A stretch of DNA of 64,000 nucleotides from Thiorhodospira sibirica ATCC 700588. Its GTDB lineage: Bacteria; Pseudomonadota; Gammaproteobacteria; Ectothiorhodospirales; Ectothiorhodospiraceae. The notes beneath the pieces are model-generated. The model was not told where the DNA came from. It saw only the letters and a program-made list of their open reading frames with translations, and did no database searches. The position numbers and the translations under genes are program-made. The first letter of the stretch is position 1; each line of letters starts with the position of its first letter. Positions 1 through 9,162 of the stretch are shown one piece after another. The stretch covers positions 306,088 to 370,087 of the forward strand of contig NZ_MU255056.1 in assembly GCF_000227725.2 (NCBI RefSeq), read 5' to 3'.

Positions 1-27
1 CATGCGTGCCCCTCCCGCTTAAATATA

Positions 28-62
28 AAGGGGACATTTTAGAATTGGACGAAGGGGACATT
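28..62. repeat. Direct repeat AAGGGGACATT, possible mobile-element debris
   Basis: The 11-base word AAGGGGACATT occurs at 28-38 and again at 52-62, separated by 13 bases. Words of this kind recur next to insertion sequences in many proteobacteria, so this is probably the edge of an old element, but no transposase remnant is visible in the first 350 bases. No gene is called in 1-363; the reading frames there have no recognisable product. Confidence 0.35.
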
Positions 63-188
63 ACTGCTTTGGGCTAACATTGCCCTGGATCTGCTTGACA
101 AATGGCTTGGTATATTAGATTCTAATGAAGTGCCTATATGGTGATTTACTAATGGGCACGCTCCTCCATCCTCCTTTGGTGGTTCTTG

Positions 189-212
189 GCGCGGCTTGTC
201 CGCGCTTTTTTT
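189..212 (+). terminator. Rho-independent terminator
   Basis: GCGCGG at 189-194 pairs with CCGCGC at 200-205 around a five-base loop and is followed at once by seven T residues (206-212). This is a textbook intrinsic terminator on the + strand. No + strand gene precedes it inside the window, so it ends either a gene lying before base 1 or a short untranslated transcript starting near base 115 (see findings). Confidence 0.7.
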
Positions 213-363
213 CTGCCAATACACTGCCTGCAAAGTCAAGCACTAAGGGCTTTGATGCAAGAAACCGCGAAGAATCTTGAAAAAATTGCCCCCAAGGCTT
301 GTTTTATGCGTCGAGTTGTTGATAATTAGCGGCTTGTTTTAGCAACCCCAGATAGCAAGGTAT

Positions 364-582
364 ATGCCCAAAGAAGATCATATTGAAATGGAAGGTACGG
401 TGTTGGAGACCTTACCGAATACGATGTTTCGCGTCGAGCTGGAGAACGGCCATGTCGTGGTTGCCCACATCTCCGGGCGTATGCGCAAGCATTATATTCG
501 TATCCTGACCGGGGATAAGGTCACGGTGCAGATGACGCCTTATGATTTAAGCAAGGGGCGCATTGTGTATCGCAGCAAATAA
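364..582 (+). CDS. infA: Translation initiation factor IF-1
   Basis: The 72-residue product is the full normal length of bacterial IF-1, a single S1-like OB-fold protein that binds the 30S A site and works with IF-2 and IF-3 at initiation. The family core is clear: [13 protein letters not shown] at the start, [20 protein letters not shown] in the middle, and [21 protein letters not shown] at residues 50-70. The start is fixed by family length. It faces clpA tail to tail; infA close to clpA is a common gammaproteobacterial neighbourhood, which supports the assignment. The preceding 150 bases hold no gene and presumably carry the promoter. Confidence 0.97.
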   Translation: MPKEDHIEMEGTVLETLPNTMFRVELENGHVVVAHISGRMRKHYIRILTGDKVTVQMTPYDLSKGRIVYRSK

Positions 583-583
583 A

Positions 584-610
584 ACGCGCCTTCGCAAGCA
601 AAAGGCGCGT
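584..610 (-). terminator. Intrinsic terminator between infA and clpA
   Basis: ACGCGCCTT (584-592) pairs with AAGGCGCGT (602-610). Read on the minus strand the stem is followed by TTTTATTT, so it can end clpA transcription. It begins two bases after the infA stop codon and could act in both directions. The 140 bases between it and the clpA stop hold no gene. Confidence 0.6.
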
Positions 611-753
611 CAGGCTTGACGGCGCACACCCGCTACGCGGTTTTCAATATCCGCCTGCCAGGTTGCGCAGGGGCGCATGGTTTGGCCACAGGGTCATGCG
701 CCGGGATAGGGCGATTGATCATCAATCGCGGCTGTTGATCGGCGTTTGTGTGG

Positions 754-3015
754 TTAGTGTACGGCTTCTTTGGCGAATTCCAGATCCAATGTCCCTTCCT
801 TGACGCAGATCTGCACCTCTCCTCCGGATACCAGACGTCCAAACAAAATCTCTTCTGCCAATGGCTTTTTGACATGTTCTTGTAACACGCGGGCCATCGG
901 GCGTGCGCCCATTTTCCGGTCATAGCCCTGCTCGGCCAGCCAGGCGCGAGCCTCGTCATTGACATGCAAGGTTACTTTTTTATCATCCAGCTGGGCTTGC
1001 AGCTGGGCGATGAATTTGTCTACGACACTGGCAATGGTCAGGGGATCAAGCGGCTTGAACTGGATGATGGCATCCAGGCGATTGCGAAATTCCGGACTGA
1101 AGGCTCGCTTGAGGACTTCCATCGCATCGGAGGAATGATCCTGTTCGGTAAAGCCTACGGAGGGACGGCTGCCGGCTTCTGCGCCAATGTTGCTGGTCAT
1201 CACCAGGATGACGCTGCGAAAATCCACCTTGCGCCCGTTTGTATCGGTCAAGGTGCCGTGATCCATCACTTGCAGGAGCAGATTGAACACGTCGGGATGG
1301 GCTTTTTCGACCTCATCAAGCAGCAAGACGGCATGTGGATGTTTAAGCACTGCATCTGTCAGCAGCCCCCCTTCATCGTAACCCACATAGCCTGGCGGTG
1401 CGCCGATCAGGCGTGAGACGGTGTGGCGTTCCATGTATTCCGACATGTCAAAGCGCAACAGCTCAATCCCGAGAATGCGCGCGAGCTGGCGGGTCACCTC
1501 GGTTTTGCCAACGCCGGTGGGGCCGGAGAATAAAAACGAGCCAATGGGTTTTTGCCCGTCAGATAGCCCTGAGCGCGACATTTTGATCGCCGTGGTTAAG
1601 GTTTGAATCGGCTCGTCCTGGCCAAACACCACCATTTTCAGATTGCGCTCCAGGTTTTTAAGCACATCCATGTCCGAGGCGGAAACGCTTTTCGGCGGGA
1701 TGCGCGCAATTTTGGCAACAATGGCCTCGACGTCCTGTACAGAAATGGTTTTTCTGCGCTGACTGGCGGGTTGCAGGCAGCGGCTGGCCCCGGCCTCGTC
1801 AATGACGTCAATGGCCTTGTCGGGTAAATGGCGGTCGGTGATATAGCGGCTGGAAAGATCCACGGCGGCGCGCAGGGCGCGGTTGGTATAGCGCACCTGG
1901 TGATGCGATTCAAAGCGTGATTTAAGCCCTTTGAGAATTTCATAGGTTTCATCGACGCTGGGTTCATTGATGTCGATTTTTTGAAAGCGCCGTGCCAGGG
2001 CACGATCTTTTTCAAAGACGCCGCGATATTCCTGGTAAGTGGTTGAACCGATGCATTTCAGTTCGCCAGAGGCCAGCATCGGTTTGATCAGGTTGGAGGC
2101 ATCCATGACCCCGCCCGAGGCAGCACCGGCGCCGATGATAGTATGAATTTCGTCGATAAACAGCACACTGTTGGGCTGGCGCTTGAGTTGGGCGAGTACG
2201 CTTTTCAGGCGCTTTTCAAAATCGCCCCGGTATTTGGTTCCGGCTACCAACGCGCCCAGATCCAGCGCATAAATCGTGCTTTGGGCCAGGATTTCCGGCA
2301 CCTCACCATCGACAATCTTTTTGGCCAGGCCCTCGGCGATGGCGGTTTTGCCAACTCCGGCCTCGCCGACGAGCAGGGGGTTGTTTTTGCGCCGCCGACA
2401 GAGAATCTGAATGGTACGCTCGACTTCATAGCCGCGTCCAATCAGCGGATCAATCTTACCCTTGCGGGCCTGCTCGTTGAGGTTAGTGGCAAAGGCATCC
2501 AGCGGGCTGCGCCGCGTTTGCTCATCGGTCTCGGCAGGTTCACCGCTGGGGCTTTGCTCTTCTTCCTGCGGCCGGTCTTCATGGATTTTGGAGATGCCGT
2601 GCGAGATGTAATTGACGATATCCAGACGGGCGACATCGTGCTGGCTGAGTAGATACACCGCGTGGGATTCCTGTTCGCCAAAAATCGCCACCAACACGTT
2701 GGCGCCTGTAACCTCTTTGCGTCCGGAGGATTGCACATGAAACACCGCCCGCTGCAACACGCGCTGAAAGCTCAGCGTGGGCTGTGTATCGCGGGGGTCT
2801 TTGGGAGACAGGCGGGGGGTATTGGCCTGAATGAAGTCCGCAAGCTGCTTGCGCAACAATTCCATGTTCACGCCACAGGATTTGAGCACATTCATTGCGG
2901 TGGGGTTGTCCGTTAACGCCAGCAGCAAATGCTCAACCGTCATGAATTCATGACGCTTTTCCCGGGCGGCTTTGAAAGCCATGTTCAGGGTAAACTCTAA
3001 CTCTTTGTTCAGCAT
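754..3015 (-). CDS. clpA: ATP-dependent Clp protease ATP-binding subunit ClpA
   Basis: ClpA is the AAA+ unfoldase that feeds substrates, including N-degron proteins delivered by ClpS, into ClpP. The 753-residue product has the usual order: N-domain repeat ([14 protein letters not shown] start), first AAA module with Walker A GEAGVGKT near residue 215, and second AAA module with GPTGVGKTE near 490 followed by the ClpB-type D2-small domain. The ATG at 3015 is chosen over an in-frame upstream ATG at 3042 because family members begin MLNKELE. It lies 5 bases downstream of clpS, so the two are one operon. The product lacks nothing obvious and ends in VH. Confidence 0.97.
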   Translation of the reverse strand: MLNKELEFTLNMAFKAAREKRHEFMTVEHLLLALTDNPTAMNVLKSCGVNMELLRKQLADFIQANTPRLSPKDPRDTQPTLSFQRVLQRAVFHVQSSGRKEVTGANVLVAIFGEQESHAVYLLSQHDVARLDIVNYISHGISKIHEDRPQEEEQSPSGEPAETDEQTRRSPLDAFATNLNEQARKGKIDPLIGRGYEVERTIQILCRRRKNNPLLVGEAGVGKTAIAEGLAKKIVDGEVPEILAQSTIYALDLGALVAGTKYRGDFEKRLKSVLAQLKRQPNSVLFIDEIHTIIGAGAASGGVMDASNLIKPMLASGELKCIGSTTYQEYRGVFEKDRALARRFQKIDINEPSVDETYEILKGLKSRFESHHQVRYTNRALRAAVDLSSRYITDRHLPDKAIDVIDEAGASRCLQPASQRRKTISVQDVEAIVAKIARIPPKSVSASDMDVLKNLERNLKMVVFGQDEPIQTLTTAIKMSRSGLSDGQKPIGSFLFSGPTGVGKTEVTRQLARILGIELLRFDMSEYMERHTVSRLIGAPPGYVGYDEGGLLTDAVLKHPHAVLLLDEVEKAHPDVFNLLLQVMDHGTLTDTNGRKVDFRSVILVMTSNIGAEAGSRPSVGFTEQDHSSDAMEVLKRAFSPEFRNRLDAIIQFKPLDPLTIASVVDKFIAQLQAQLDDKKVTLHVNDEARAWLAEQGYDRKMGARPMARVLQEHVKKPLAEEILFGRLVSGGEVQICVKEGTLDLEFAKEAVH

Positions 3016-3020
3016 CGTTA

Positions 3021-3341
3021 TTAGGCCTCTTCCATCGCACACAGCAACGGATGTTGATGCTCGCGTGCATACTCATTGACCTGCGCGACCTTGGTTTCTG
3101 CAATTTCACGGGTATAGATACCGCAGATGCCCTTGCCACGGGTATGCACATGCAGCATGACGCGGGTCGCTTTTTCCCGATCCATGGCAAAAAACAGCTC
3201 CAACACCTCTACCACAAATTCCATTGGGGTGTAATCATCATTCAGCAGCACCACTTTATACATCGGTGGTGGTTTTAGCTGAGGTTTGGCCTCCACCACG
3301 GTCAGCTCGGTTTCGCTATGGGGTTTTTGTACATCACCCAT
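3021..3341 (-). CDS. clpS: ATP-dependent Clp protease adaptor ClpS
   Basis: ClpS binds the ClpA N-domain and hands over proteins with bulky N-terminal residues. The product from the ATG at 3341 has 106 residues, normal for the family. Seen in the sequence are the [16 protein letters not shown] segment that forms the N-degron pocket, and the [23 protein letters not shown] core. The reading frame stays open further upstream to 3461, but that extension is unlike any ClpS and is not used. It is first in the clpS-clpA operon. Confidence 0.95.
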   Translation of the reverse strand: MGDVQKPHSETELTVVEAKPQLKPPPMYKVVLLNDDYTPMEFVVEVLELFFAMDREKATRVMLHVHTRGKGICGIYTREIAETKVAQVNEYAREHQHPLLCAMEEA

Positions 3342-3518
3342 AATTATGCTCACCTCGGGTGTGGTGGATGATGCCCAGACGCACACACCCATCCAGGGCT
3401 GTGCAGCCGCTACGACGACATGGCTGCGCAATAAAAGCAAACGGAATCGCTGCGGGATCAAGGGACTTTAGTTTACCTGCACACATAGCGAAATGCGAAC
3501 ACTCAACAGCGGTTGATT

Positions 3519-4193
3519 TTACCACGTCCCGGTATAGCGCTTGCGGCGTATTGATACGCGACTTAACAATAGACCCAATAATAAGCTGCCCATCGCCACG
3601 CCGCCACCGGCCAAAAACCAGTCACGGATGGTTTTATCCCGCAAAGCGTCATTTTCCTCGCTCAGGCGGTTCACAATCGCTCGCTCGCGCTCCAGGGCCT
3701 CCTGTAAGGCTTGATTTTCGCGGGTAAGTTCCAGCGGTCGGGCGGCGGTTTGGCGCAGGGAGGCAAGCTCTGCTTCCAGGGTTTGAACGCGCTGGGCCAA
3801 GGCCTGGGCGGTTTGTGCCTCCTGTTCACGCTCAGTCCGTGCCTCACGCAAGGCACGTTCAACATCGCCACGCTGTTCGGTCAATTGTTCCAAGCGGCGT
3901 TGCGTTTGTTCCAGACGAACCCTGGCGTGGGGGGTATTGACCAGATGTTGAGCCTCTGTCCAGCCCTCGATGCCATCAGGAATGCGGATCCGCACATAGT
4001 CTCCGTCTGTTTCCAAAATGGTCACAGGGGTTCCTGAGCGGACAAAACGCAAGATGCGATGTTGCAAGGTCGTGCCAGAGCGAATGGCAATCGTCAATTC
4101 ATCACTGACATAGGCATTGCGTTCGGCCAAGGCCACGCTTGGCCAGCCTCCTACCAAAACTAGCCCCAAGAAAACCCAAATAACCCGTTTCAC
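3519..4193 (-). CDS. Exported SH3-domain membrane protein (TIGR04211/YgiM-like)
   Basis: The 224-residue product has a signal peptide (residues 1-23, ending ALAERNAYVSDEL), a bacterial SH3 domain (about 25-90, with VRIRIPDGIEGWTEAQHLV), a long coiled coil (about 95-185, rich in Q, E, R) and a single C-terminal membrane helix (about 192-212, LAGGGVAMGSLLLGLLLSRV) ending in a basic tail. This order matches the TIGR04211/YgiM family of inner-membrane-anchored periplasmic proteins. Their molecular role is poorly defined, so no gene symbol is given. It reads away from clpS across a gap of about 175 bases. Confidence 0.85.
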   Translation of the reverse strand: MKRVIWVFLGLVLVGGWPSVALAERNAYVSDELTIAIRSGTTLQHRILRFVRSGTPVTILETDGDYVRIRIPDGIEGWTEAQHLVNTPHARVRLEQTQRRLEQLTEQRGDVERALREARTEREQEAQTAQALAQRVQTLEAELASLRQTAARPLELTRENQALQEALERERAIVNRLSEENDALRDKTIRDWFLAGGGVAMGSLLLGLLLSRVSIRRKRYTGTW

Positions 4194-4716
4194 AAGTACT
4201 CCTTAAAAAAATGCACATTTAAATATGGCCATACGGCATACGCCGACCACCGTTGCAATGACTGTCTGCTCTGGCATCCGCCAGGCAAACAAATTCCGGC
4301 AGCTCAACACAAACTTGCAATGCTGGATGGGCATCCGCAAAGCCCAAAGGAGGGGCCTTGCCTCCAAAAGCATCACAGGCGATGAGCACACACCATAAAC
4401 GCCATTAAGGCGAATGGCTAAGCATAGCTAAGATTAGCCCAAGCTGCACCTTCACCGCATTCCCGGCGATGCGAACCGGCAAAAAATTTTTGCCACAATT
4501 TTGACGCAACACTGAGAAAAAGTGTCAATAATATGATCTAATATGCGGGATAAGCTCAGGAATTTATTTTAAACGCTATGTGCCTGCAGCCGCGCCGGTC
4601 TAGTCTGCCCGCTTGGCGATGGCCCTGTTTGCACCGACCGCCGCCGTGATCTTGTTGAGTATGTTGATGGATTCCCGGCTGCCGGTTTCCCTTGATTCTT
4701 TAAAAATGATTAATGC
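4194..4716. other. Intergenic region with palindromes, no gene seen
   Basis: No convincing gene lies here; the short minus-strand frame at 4203-4391 has no family features. The stretch is AT-rich in its second half. It contains the near-perfect palindrome GGCAAAAAATTTTTGCC at 4478-4494 and a small ACACT/AGTGT inverted repeat near 4509-4526. It must hold the divergent promoters of the SH3 protein and the rhodanese gene. Confidence 0.5.
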
Positions 4717-5148
4717 GTGATGAACACTACGGACCCTCAAGAACTCAGCCCGATACAGGCCCACGAGCTGTTGCAGAGTAACCCCAAGGCTTTGCTGATC
4801 GATATCCGCTCCAGCATGGAGTATCTGTTTGTCGGTCATCCCGTAGGGGCGATTCATGTTCCCTGGCTGGATGAGCCTGACTGGGTGGAAAATCCGCATT
4901 TTATCACCGAGATTCGCAAGCTGCTGTTGGGCGGGGTCGTGTGTGAAAACCAGCAGGATTGCTCCCCGATTATTCTCATTTGTCGCAGCGGCAAGCGCTC
5001 CAAGGAAGCCGGACGCGCCCTGCTGGCGGCGGGCTTGAGTCAGATATTTCATATCAATGAAGGCTTTGAAGGCAATCTCGACGCGCATCACCACCGCTCC
5101 AGCGTCGGTGGGTGGCGTTTCCGGGGGCTGCCGTGGGAACAGTGCTAA
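4717..5148 (+). CDS. Rhodanese-like domain protein
   Basis: A single cytoplasmic rhodanese domain of 143 residues. Rhodaneses move sulfane sulfur on an active-site cysteine persulfide. The loop ICRSGKRSKEAG places the catalytic cysteine at about residue 89, and the early LLIDIRSSMEYLFVGHPVGA segment is the typical first beta-alpha unit. The start is either GTG at 4717 or ATG at 4720, which follow one another directly; the ATG is equally likely. The substrate cannot be told from sequence. The next gene begins about 100 bases later on the same strand. Confidence 0.85.
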   Translation: MMNTTDPQELSPIQAHELLQSNPKALLIDIRSSMEYLFVGHPVGAIHVPWLDEPDWVENPHFITEIRKLLLGGVVCENQQDCSPIILICRSGKRSKEAGRALLAAGLSQIFHINEGFEGNLDAHHHRSSVGGWRFRGLPWEQC

Positions 5149-5245
5149 ATCCAAGCGATGGCGCACGATTAAAGTTTTGCCAATAACTGCCGCCAAGTGA
5201 GTCAAAGGCACTCGACTAAATTGTCACATGCGGAGAAGCGTAGCC

Positions 5246-5566
5246 ATGAATAAATCAATGAACCATGAACCGGCCCTGTTTACCCATCCATATCGGGAAA
5301 TCCCGGAGGCCAGCGCGGGAGCTGCCATTGTCGGCTTTTTGCCGGCCTTTATGGATCTGCACACCCAGGAGACCCACTTATCCATCCATGAAAACGGCGC
5401 GCTCGCCAGTGTGCATCTGCTGGACGCCCTGCCGGATCATTGGGTGATTGAACGCGATGATCGCGGGCGGATTACCGCGCTCAAGGAAGGCATCGTTGCC
5501 GGTTTTGTGCGCATGGGACGCTTTTATAGCCGTTCTGATCTGGCGCGCCTGCCTTGGGATGATTAA
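5246..5566 (+). CDS. Conserved hypothetical protein, about 106 residues
   Basis: Not recognised. The reading frame opens at 5228, but the ATG at 5246 is preferred because GGAG lies about ten bases upstream. The product is soluble and acidic, without signal peptide or membrane segment, and ends in an aromatic/acidic stretch (MGRFYSRSDLARLPWDD). Codon use looks like that of its neighbours, so it is probably a real gene. It sits between the rhodanese gene and fabA on the same strand; no function follows from that. Confidence 0.6.
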   Translation: MNKSMNHEPALFTHPYREIPEASAGAAIVGFLPAFMDLHTQETHLSIHENGALASVHLLDALPDHWVIERDDRGRITALKEGIVAGFVRMGRFYSRSDLARLPWDD

Positions 5567-5678
5567 GCCATCCGGCCCGGTGTGTAGGTTTTTCCGCCAA
5601 TGTTCTTGCGTCTTAGGTGATAATCCGTTCCAATAGCGGGCTTTTATCGGACCACTATTTCAAAAGAGCCGCTTTGCA

Positions 5679-6191
5679 ATGCAAAAAAATCACTATGAAC
5701 GCGATGAGCTGTTGGCCTGTGGCCAGGGTGAGATGTTTGGCCCCGGCAATGCCCAGCTTCCCACCCCCAATATGCTGATGATGGATCGCATCACCCACAT
5801 CAGCGATGAAGGCGGGCGCTATGGCAAGGGGGAAATGCGCGCTGAACTGGATATTCACCCCGGATTGTGGTTTTTCGACTGTCACTTTCCGGGTGATCCG
5901 GTGATGCCGGGTTGCCTGGGTCTGGACGCCATGTGGCAATTAGTCGGCTTTTTTCTGGCCTGGAAAGGCAACCCCGGACACGGGCGTGCCTTGGGCGTTG
6001 GCGAGGTCAAATTCACCGGGCAGGTCTTACCCAAAGCCCGGCGTGTGACCTACCACATTGATATGAAACGCGTGATCACCCGCAAACTGGTACTGGGTAT
6101 TGGCGATGGTACGATGAGCGTCGATGGCCGCCAGATTTACACGGCAACCGATTTGCGCGTTGGGCTGTTCACCTCGACCGATAATTTCTGA
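5679..6191 (+). CDS. fabA: 3-hydroxydecanoyl-ACP dehydratase/isomerase FabA
   Basis: FabA dehydrates 3-hydroxydecanoyl-ACP and isomerises trans-2 to cis-3-decenoyl-ACP, the branch point for unsaturated fatty acids in anaerobic synthesis. The 170-residue length is normal. The hot-dog active site is intact: His69 in [12 protein letters not shown] and Asp83 in LGLDAMWQ, and the C-terminal [12 protein letters not shown] is typical. FabB, its usual partner, is not in this window. A strong terminator follows the gene. Confidence 0.97.
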   Translation: MQKNHYERDELLACGQGEMFGPGNAQLPTPNMLMMDRITHISDEGGRYGKGEMRAELDIHPGLWFFDCHFPGDPVMPGCLGLDAMWQLVGFFLAWKGNPGHGRALGVGEVKFTGQVLPKARRVTYHIDMKRVITRKLVLGIGDGTMSVDGRQIYTATDLRVGLFTSTDNF

Positions 6192-6245
6192 ACCCCCGGC
6201 GCTGATTGATAAAGCTCAAGGCGTGGTTTATGCGCCAGCACCTGC

Positions 6246-6283
6246 AAACGGCGGCATCCCTCAGATGCCGCCGTTTTGTTTTG
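6246..6283 (+). terminator. Intrinsic terminator of fabA
   Basis: Thirteen-base arms, 6246-6258 and 6264-6276, pair perfectly around the loop CCTCA and run into TTTTGTTTTG. The stem core GGCGGCATC/GATGCCGCC is the same word found in dispersed palindromes elsewhere in the window, so a repeat copy may have been adopted as a terminator. It stands between convergent fabA and ppc. Confidence 0.85.
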
Positions 6284-6288
6284 TGCGC

Positions 6289-9162
6289 TTAGCCGGTGTT
6301 GCGCATCCCGGCGGCAATGGCGTTGATGGAGCGCAATAAAGGCGATAACCACGGTTGCTCCGTATCATGCTCATTGCCTGCCGCTGGGGGCTGCGATGCG
6401 CGATGGCGGCGCAGTAAGGTCATCTGGATGTGGTTGAGGGCATCCAGATAGGGGTCGCGGCGTTTAAGCGACAAGGCCAGAACGGGATGCTCCTCCAGCA
6501 GGGTGTTGCTGTTGGCAATGCGCAAGACCTCCTGTACGGTGAGCGCGTATTCGCCACGAATGGTTTCAATCAGCGACTGTGCCAGCGCCGGTTCTGAACA
6601 CAGCTGCGCATAGGCCTCGGCGATGCGCATATCCGCTTTGCTCAAAGACATCTGACAGTTGGCCAGCAGGGAATGAAAGAACGGCCACTCTCGATACATG
6701 CGCTGTAGCACCGCGATTTTTTTGGGATGGTTGGCATGCCAACATGCCAAGGCAGAGCCAATGCCATACCAGGCCGGCAGGGTGTGACGTGATTGGGCCC
6801 AGCCAAATACCCAGGGAATGGCGCGAATCGAGCTTTTGGAGCGATCCGCCCGGCGGCGATGTGAAGGGCGTGAGCCGATATTGAGCAGGCCGATTTCCTG
6901 CACCGGCGTGACTTCGTAAAAATAATCAAAAAAGCCTGGGGTGCGATCCACCAACTCCCGGTAGGCCATTTCGCCAAACTGTGCCAGCGCCTGCATGATG
7001 GTGATAAATTCCTCCGGCACCGCAGGCTGTGCCAGGCGCTCGCTGACCGAGGCTTTGAGCAGGCCGCTGGCACCCATGGTCAATTCATAGACCGCCGTTT
7101 CGGCGTTGCTGTATTTGTATGAAAGCACCTCACCTTGTTCGGTGAATTTGATCTGGCCGTGTACCGTGCCGGAGGGCTGGGCCAGGATGGCCTCATGCGT
7201 CGGACCGCCGCCGCGTCCCAGCGTGCCTCCGCGACCGTGGAATAAACGGCATTCAATCCCGTGATCTTTAGCCAGTGCCGTAATCTGTTGCTGGGCCTGA
7301 TACAGATTCCAGGTCGAGGCGAGAATCCCGCCATCTTTACAGGAATCAGAATAGCCCAGCATCACCTCTTGCACATTGCCGCTGACCCTGAGCAGGGCAC
7401 GATAGGCGGGAAGCCCCAAGACCTCCGGCAACACCTCGTTGACCCGGCACAGATCGTCGATGGTTTCAAACAGCGGGGATATGTGCAGATGACAGAACAA
7501 AGCCCCGTCGCTATCGCGTCCCAACAAGCCGGTCAAGCGGGCCAGCAGGGCCACTTCCAGCAGGTGGGCGGCATGATGGGTCATGGAAATCACATAATGG
7601 CCGATGCCCGGCGCGCCGACTTCCTGACGCATCCGCCCCATGACCCGGAACACCTCCAGGGTCTCCAGGGTTTGCTCGCTTAAATCCAGGTGCTTGAGCT
7701 GCACCCCATCCAGCGGATCTTGTGTGGGGGATACAGCCTGCGGATCGGGCAATAAACCGGCCAGCAGGGCGGTTTGCTGCGGTGGGCTTAAGGTGCTGTA
7801 ATCGGTGACCAGCCCGGCCCGCTGCAAGATCTCCGCGACGGCGGCGCTGTGTACCAGGGATTCCTGGCGCACGTCCAGTTGTAACAGATGAAAGCCGCAG
7901 GTCTCGGCCAGACGGATCAAATCGGTCAGCGTGCCATTGGCAATCTGCGCGTCATCGTGCTGGCACAGGGATTCGTGCAGGATTTTCAGATCGCGGATGA
8001 AGTCCTCGGCACTGGCATAGGCGGCGGTTTGCGGCAAGACAGCCGCCTCGCCGTGGATGCGCCGGCAAACGGTTTGCAGGGTTTCATTGAGGCGATGACG
8101 CATAAAATACAATTTGCGCCGGTACGGCTCTGTGGCGGCCTGCTCCGGGTCTTCACGAAACACCGCGCCCGCAATCGTTTCATCCTGGGCCAGATTGTCC
8201 CAAAACGCCTGGGTCGGGGTACACATCCGCTGCGAGTGGGTCAGGACATGGCGCAAATAAGACACGCGGCGGATGTATTCGCCCAAGACCTTGGCCATTG
8301 CCAAACGAAAGGCCTGCTCGGTGACTGCCGGGGTGACATAGGGATTGCCGTCACGATCCCCGCCAATCCATGAGCCGAAGCGTAAAAAGCTGGGCACCGC
8401 CAGCACCGGCAAACCGGCCTCGGTGCTGCCATAGACGCGCTTGATGGCCTTTTCCAGATTGCGATAGACCGTCGGGATCGCCTGAAACAGGCTTTCCTCA
8501 AAATAAAACAGGCCGTATTTGATCTCGTCCTGCACCTGGGGTTTTTTCACGCGCACCTCGTTGGTGCGCCACATCACCTGGATTTCCGCCTCCAGGGTCT
8601 GAATCACTTCGGCGCGCTCCTCCTCGCCCAGACGCGGATCATACAGCCGGTCGGCGATCAAAAAGATGCGCCGCTGGATCTCCATCAGGGTGCGCCGCCG
8701 TGCCTCGGTCGGATGGGCGGTAAATACCGGCATGTATACCATGCGTCCAAGTTCGGCTTGCAACGCCGACGCACTCAGCCCCTGTTGATGCAGGCTGCGC
8801 AAGGAGAGATCAAACGATCCTTCCCACAAGGGGCCGCCTTCGCTGGCCTGACGCCGCCTTGCGCGGTGCAGGGCATCCTCCTCGGCAATATTGGCCAGGG
8901 TAAAATACGCGGTGTAGGCGCGAATCACCTGCTCCAGGGTGTGCGGATCCAGCTGCTCAATCAGGCGCATCAGGCGCTTGCGTTTGGCGGGGGTGTCGGC
9001 CTTGCGCAGGCTCAGATAGCCCCTACGCAGAGATTCAACCGTATCGTAGACGGCCTCCCCTTCGAGGCGTTTGATCACCTGCCCCAGCAAATCACCAAAC
9101 AGCCGTACCCTGGCCCGCAATTCCCGATCTTTGCCTGTATTCAGACTCAACCACTGTTTCAC
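6289..9162 (-). CDS. ppc: Phosphoenolpyruvate carboxylase
   Basis: PEP carboxylase makes oxaloacetate from PEP and bicarbonate, refilling the TCA cycle. The product is 957 residues, at the long end for bacteria. The catalytic-histidine motif AHPTEA is near residue 150, the glycine-rich FHGRGGTLGRGGG loop is near 640, and the C terminus ends in MRNTG, matching the family's invariant terminal NTG. The start is the GTG at 9162: AGAGGAG lies ten bases upstream, and this GTG overlaps the glgA stop as GTGA, implying translational coupling. An in-frame ATG further upstream, inside glgA, is not needed. Co-transcription with glgA links anaplerosis and glycogen storage. Confidence 0.96.
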   Translation of the reverse strand: MKQWLSLNTGKDRELRARVRLFGDLLGQVIKRLEGEAVYDTVESLRRGYLSLRKADTPAKRKRLMRLIEQLDPHTLEQVIRAYTAYFTLANIAEEDALHRARRRQASEGGPLWEGSFDLSLRSLHQQGLSASALQAELGRMVYMPVFTAHPTEARRRTLMEIQRRIFLIADRLYDPRLGEEERAEVIQTLEAEIQVMWRTNEVRVKKPQVQDEIKYGLFYFEESLFQAIPTVYRNLEKAIKRVYGSTEAGLPVLAVPSFLRFGSWIGGDRDGNPYVTPAVTEQAFRLAMAKVLGEYIRRVSYLRHVLTHSQRMCTPTQAFWDNLAQDETIAGAVFREDPEQAATEPYRRKLYFMRHRLNETLQTVCRRIHGEAAVLPQTAAYASAEDFIRDLKILHESLCQHDDAQIANGTLTDLIRLAETCGFHLLQLDVRQESLVHSAAVAEILQRAGLVTDYSTLSPPQQTALLAGLLPDPQAVSPTQDPLDGVQLKHLDLSEQTLETLEVFRVMGRMRQEVGAPGIGHYVISMTHHAAHLLEVALLARLTGLLGRDSDGALFCHLHISPLFETIDDLCRVNEVLPEVLGLPAYRALLRVSGNVQEVMLGYSDSCKDGGILASTWNLYQAQQQITALAKDHGIECRLFHGRGGTLGRGGGPTHEAILAQPSGTVHGQIKFTEQGEVLSYKYSNAETAVYELTMGASGLLKASVSERLAQPAVPEEFITIMQALAQFGEMAYRELVDRTPGFFDYFYEVTPVQEIGLLNIGSRPSHRRRADRSKSSIRAIPWVFGWAQSRHTLPAWYGIGSALACWHANHPKKIAVLQRMYREWPFFHSLLANCQMSLSKADMRIAEAYAQLCSEPALAQSLIETIRGEYALTVQEVLRIANSNTLLEEHPVLALSLKRRDPYLDALNHIQMTLLRRHRASQPPAAGNEHDTEQPWLSPLLRSINAIAAGMRNTG

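Noticed and set aside
39-239. Minus-strand frame near the window start
   Set aside because: It crosses the direct repeat and the terminator and has no recognisable motif.
4600-5211. Minus-strand frame of 203 residues over the rhodanese gene
   Set aside because: It is the mirror of a well-supported rhodanese gene and has no family features.
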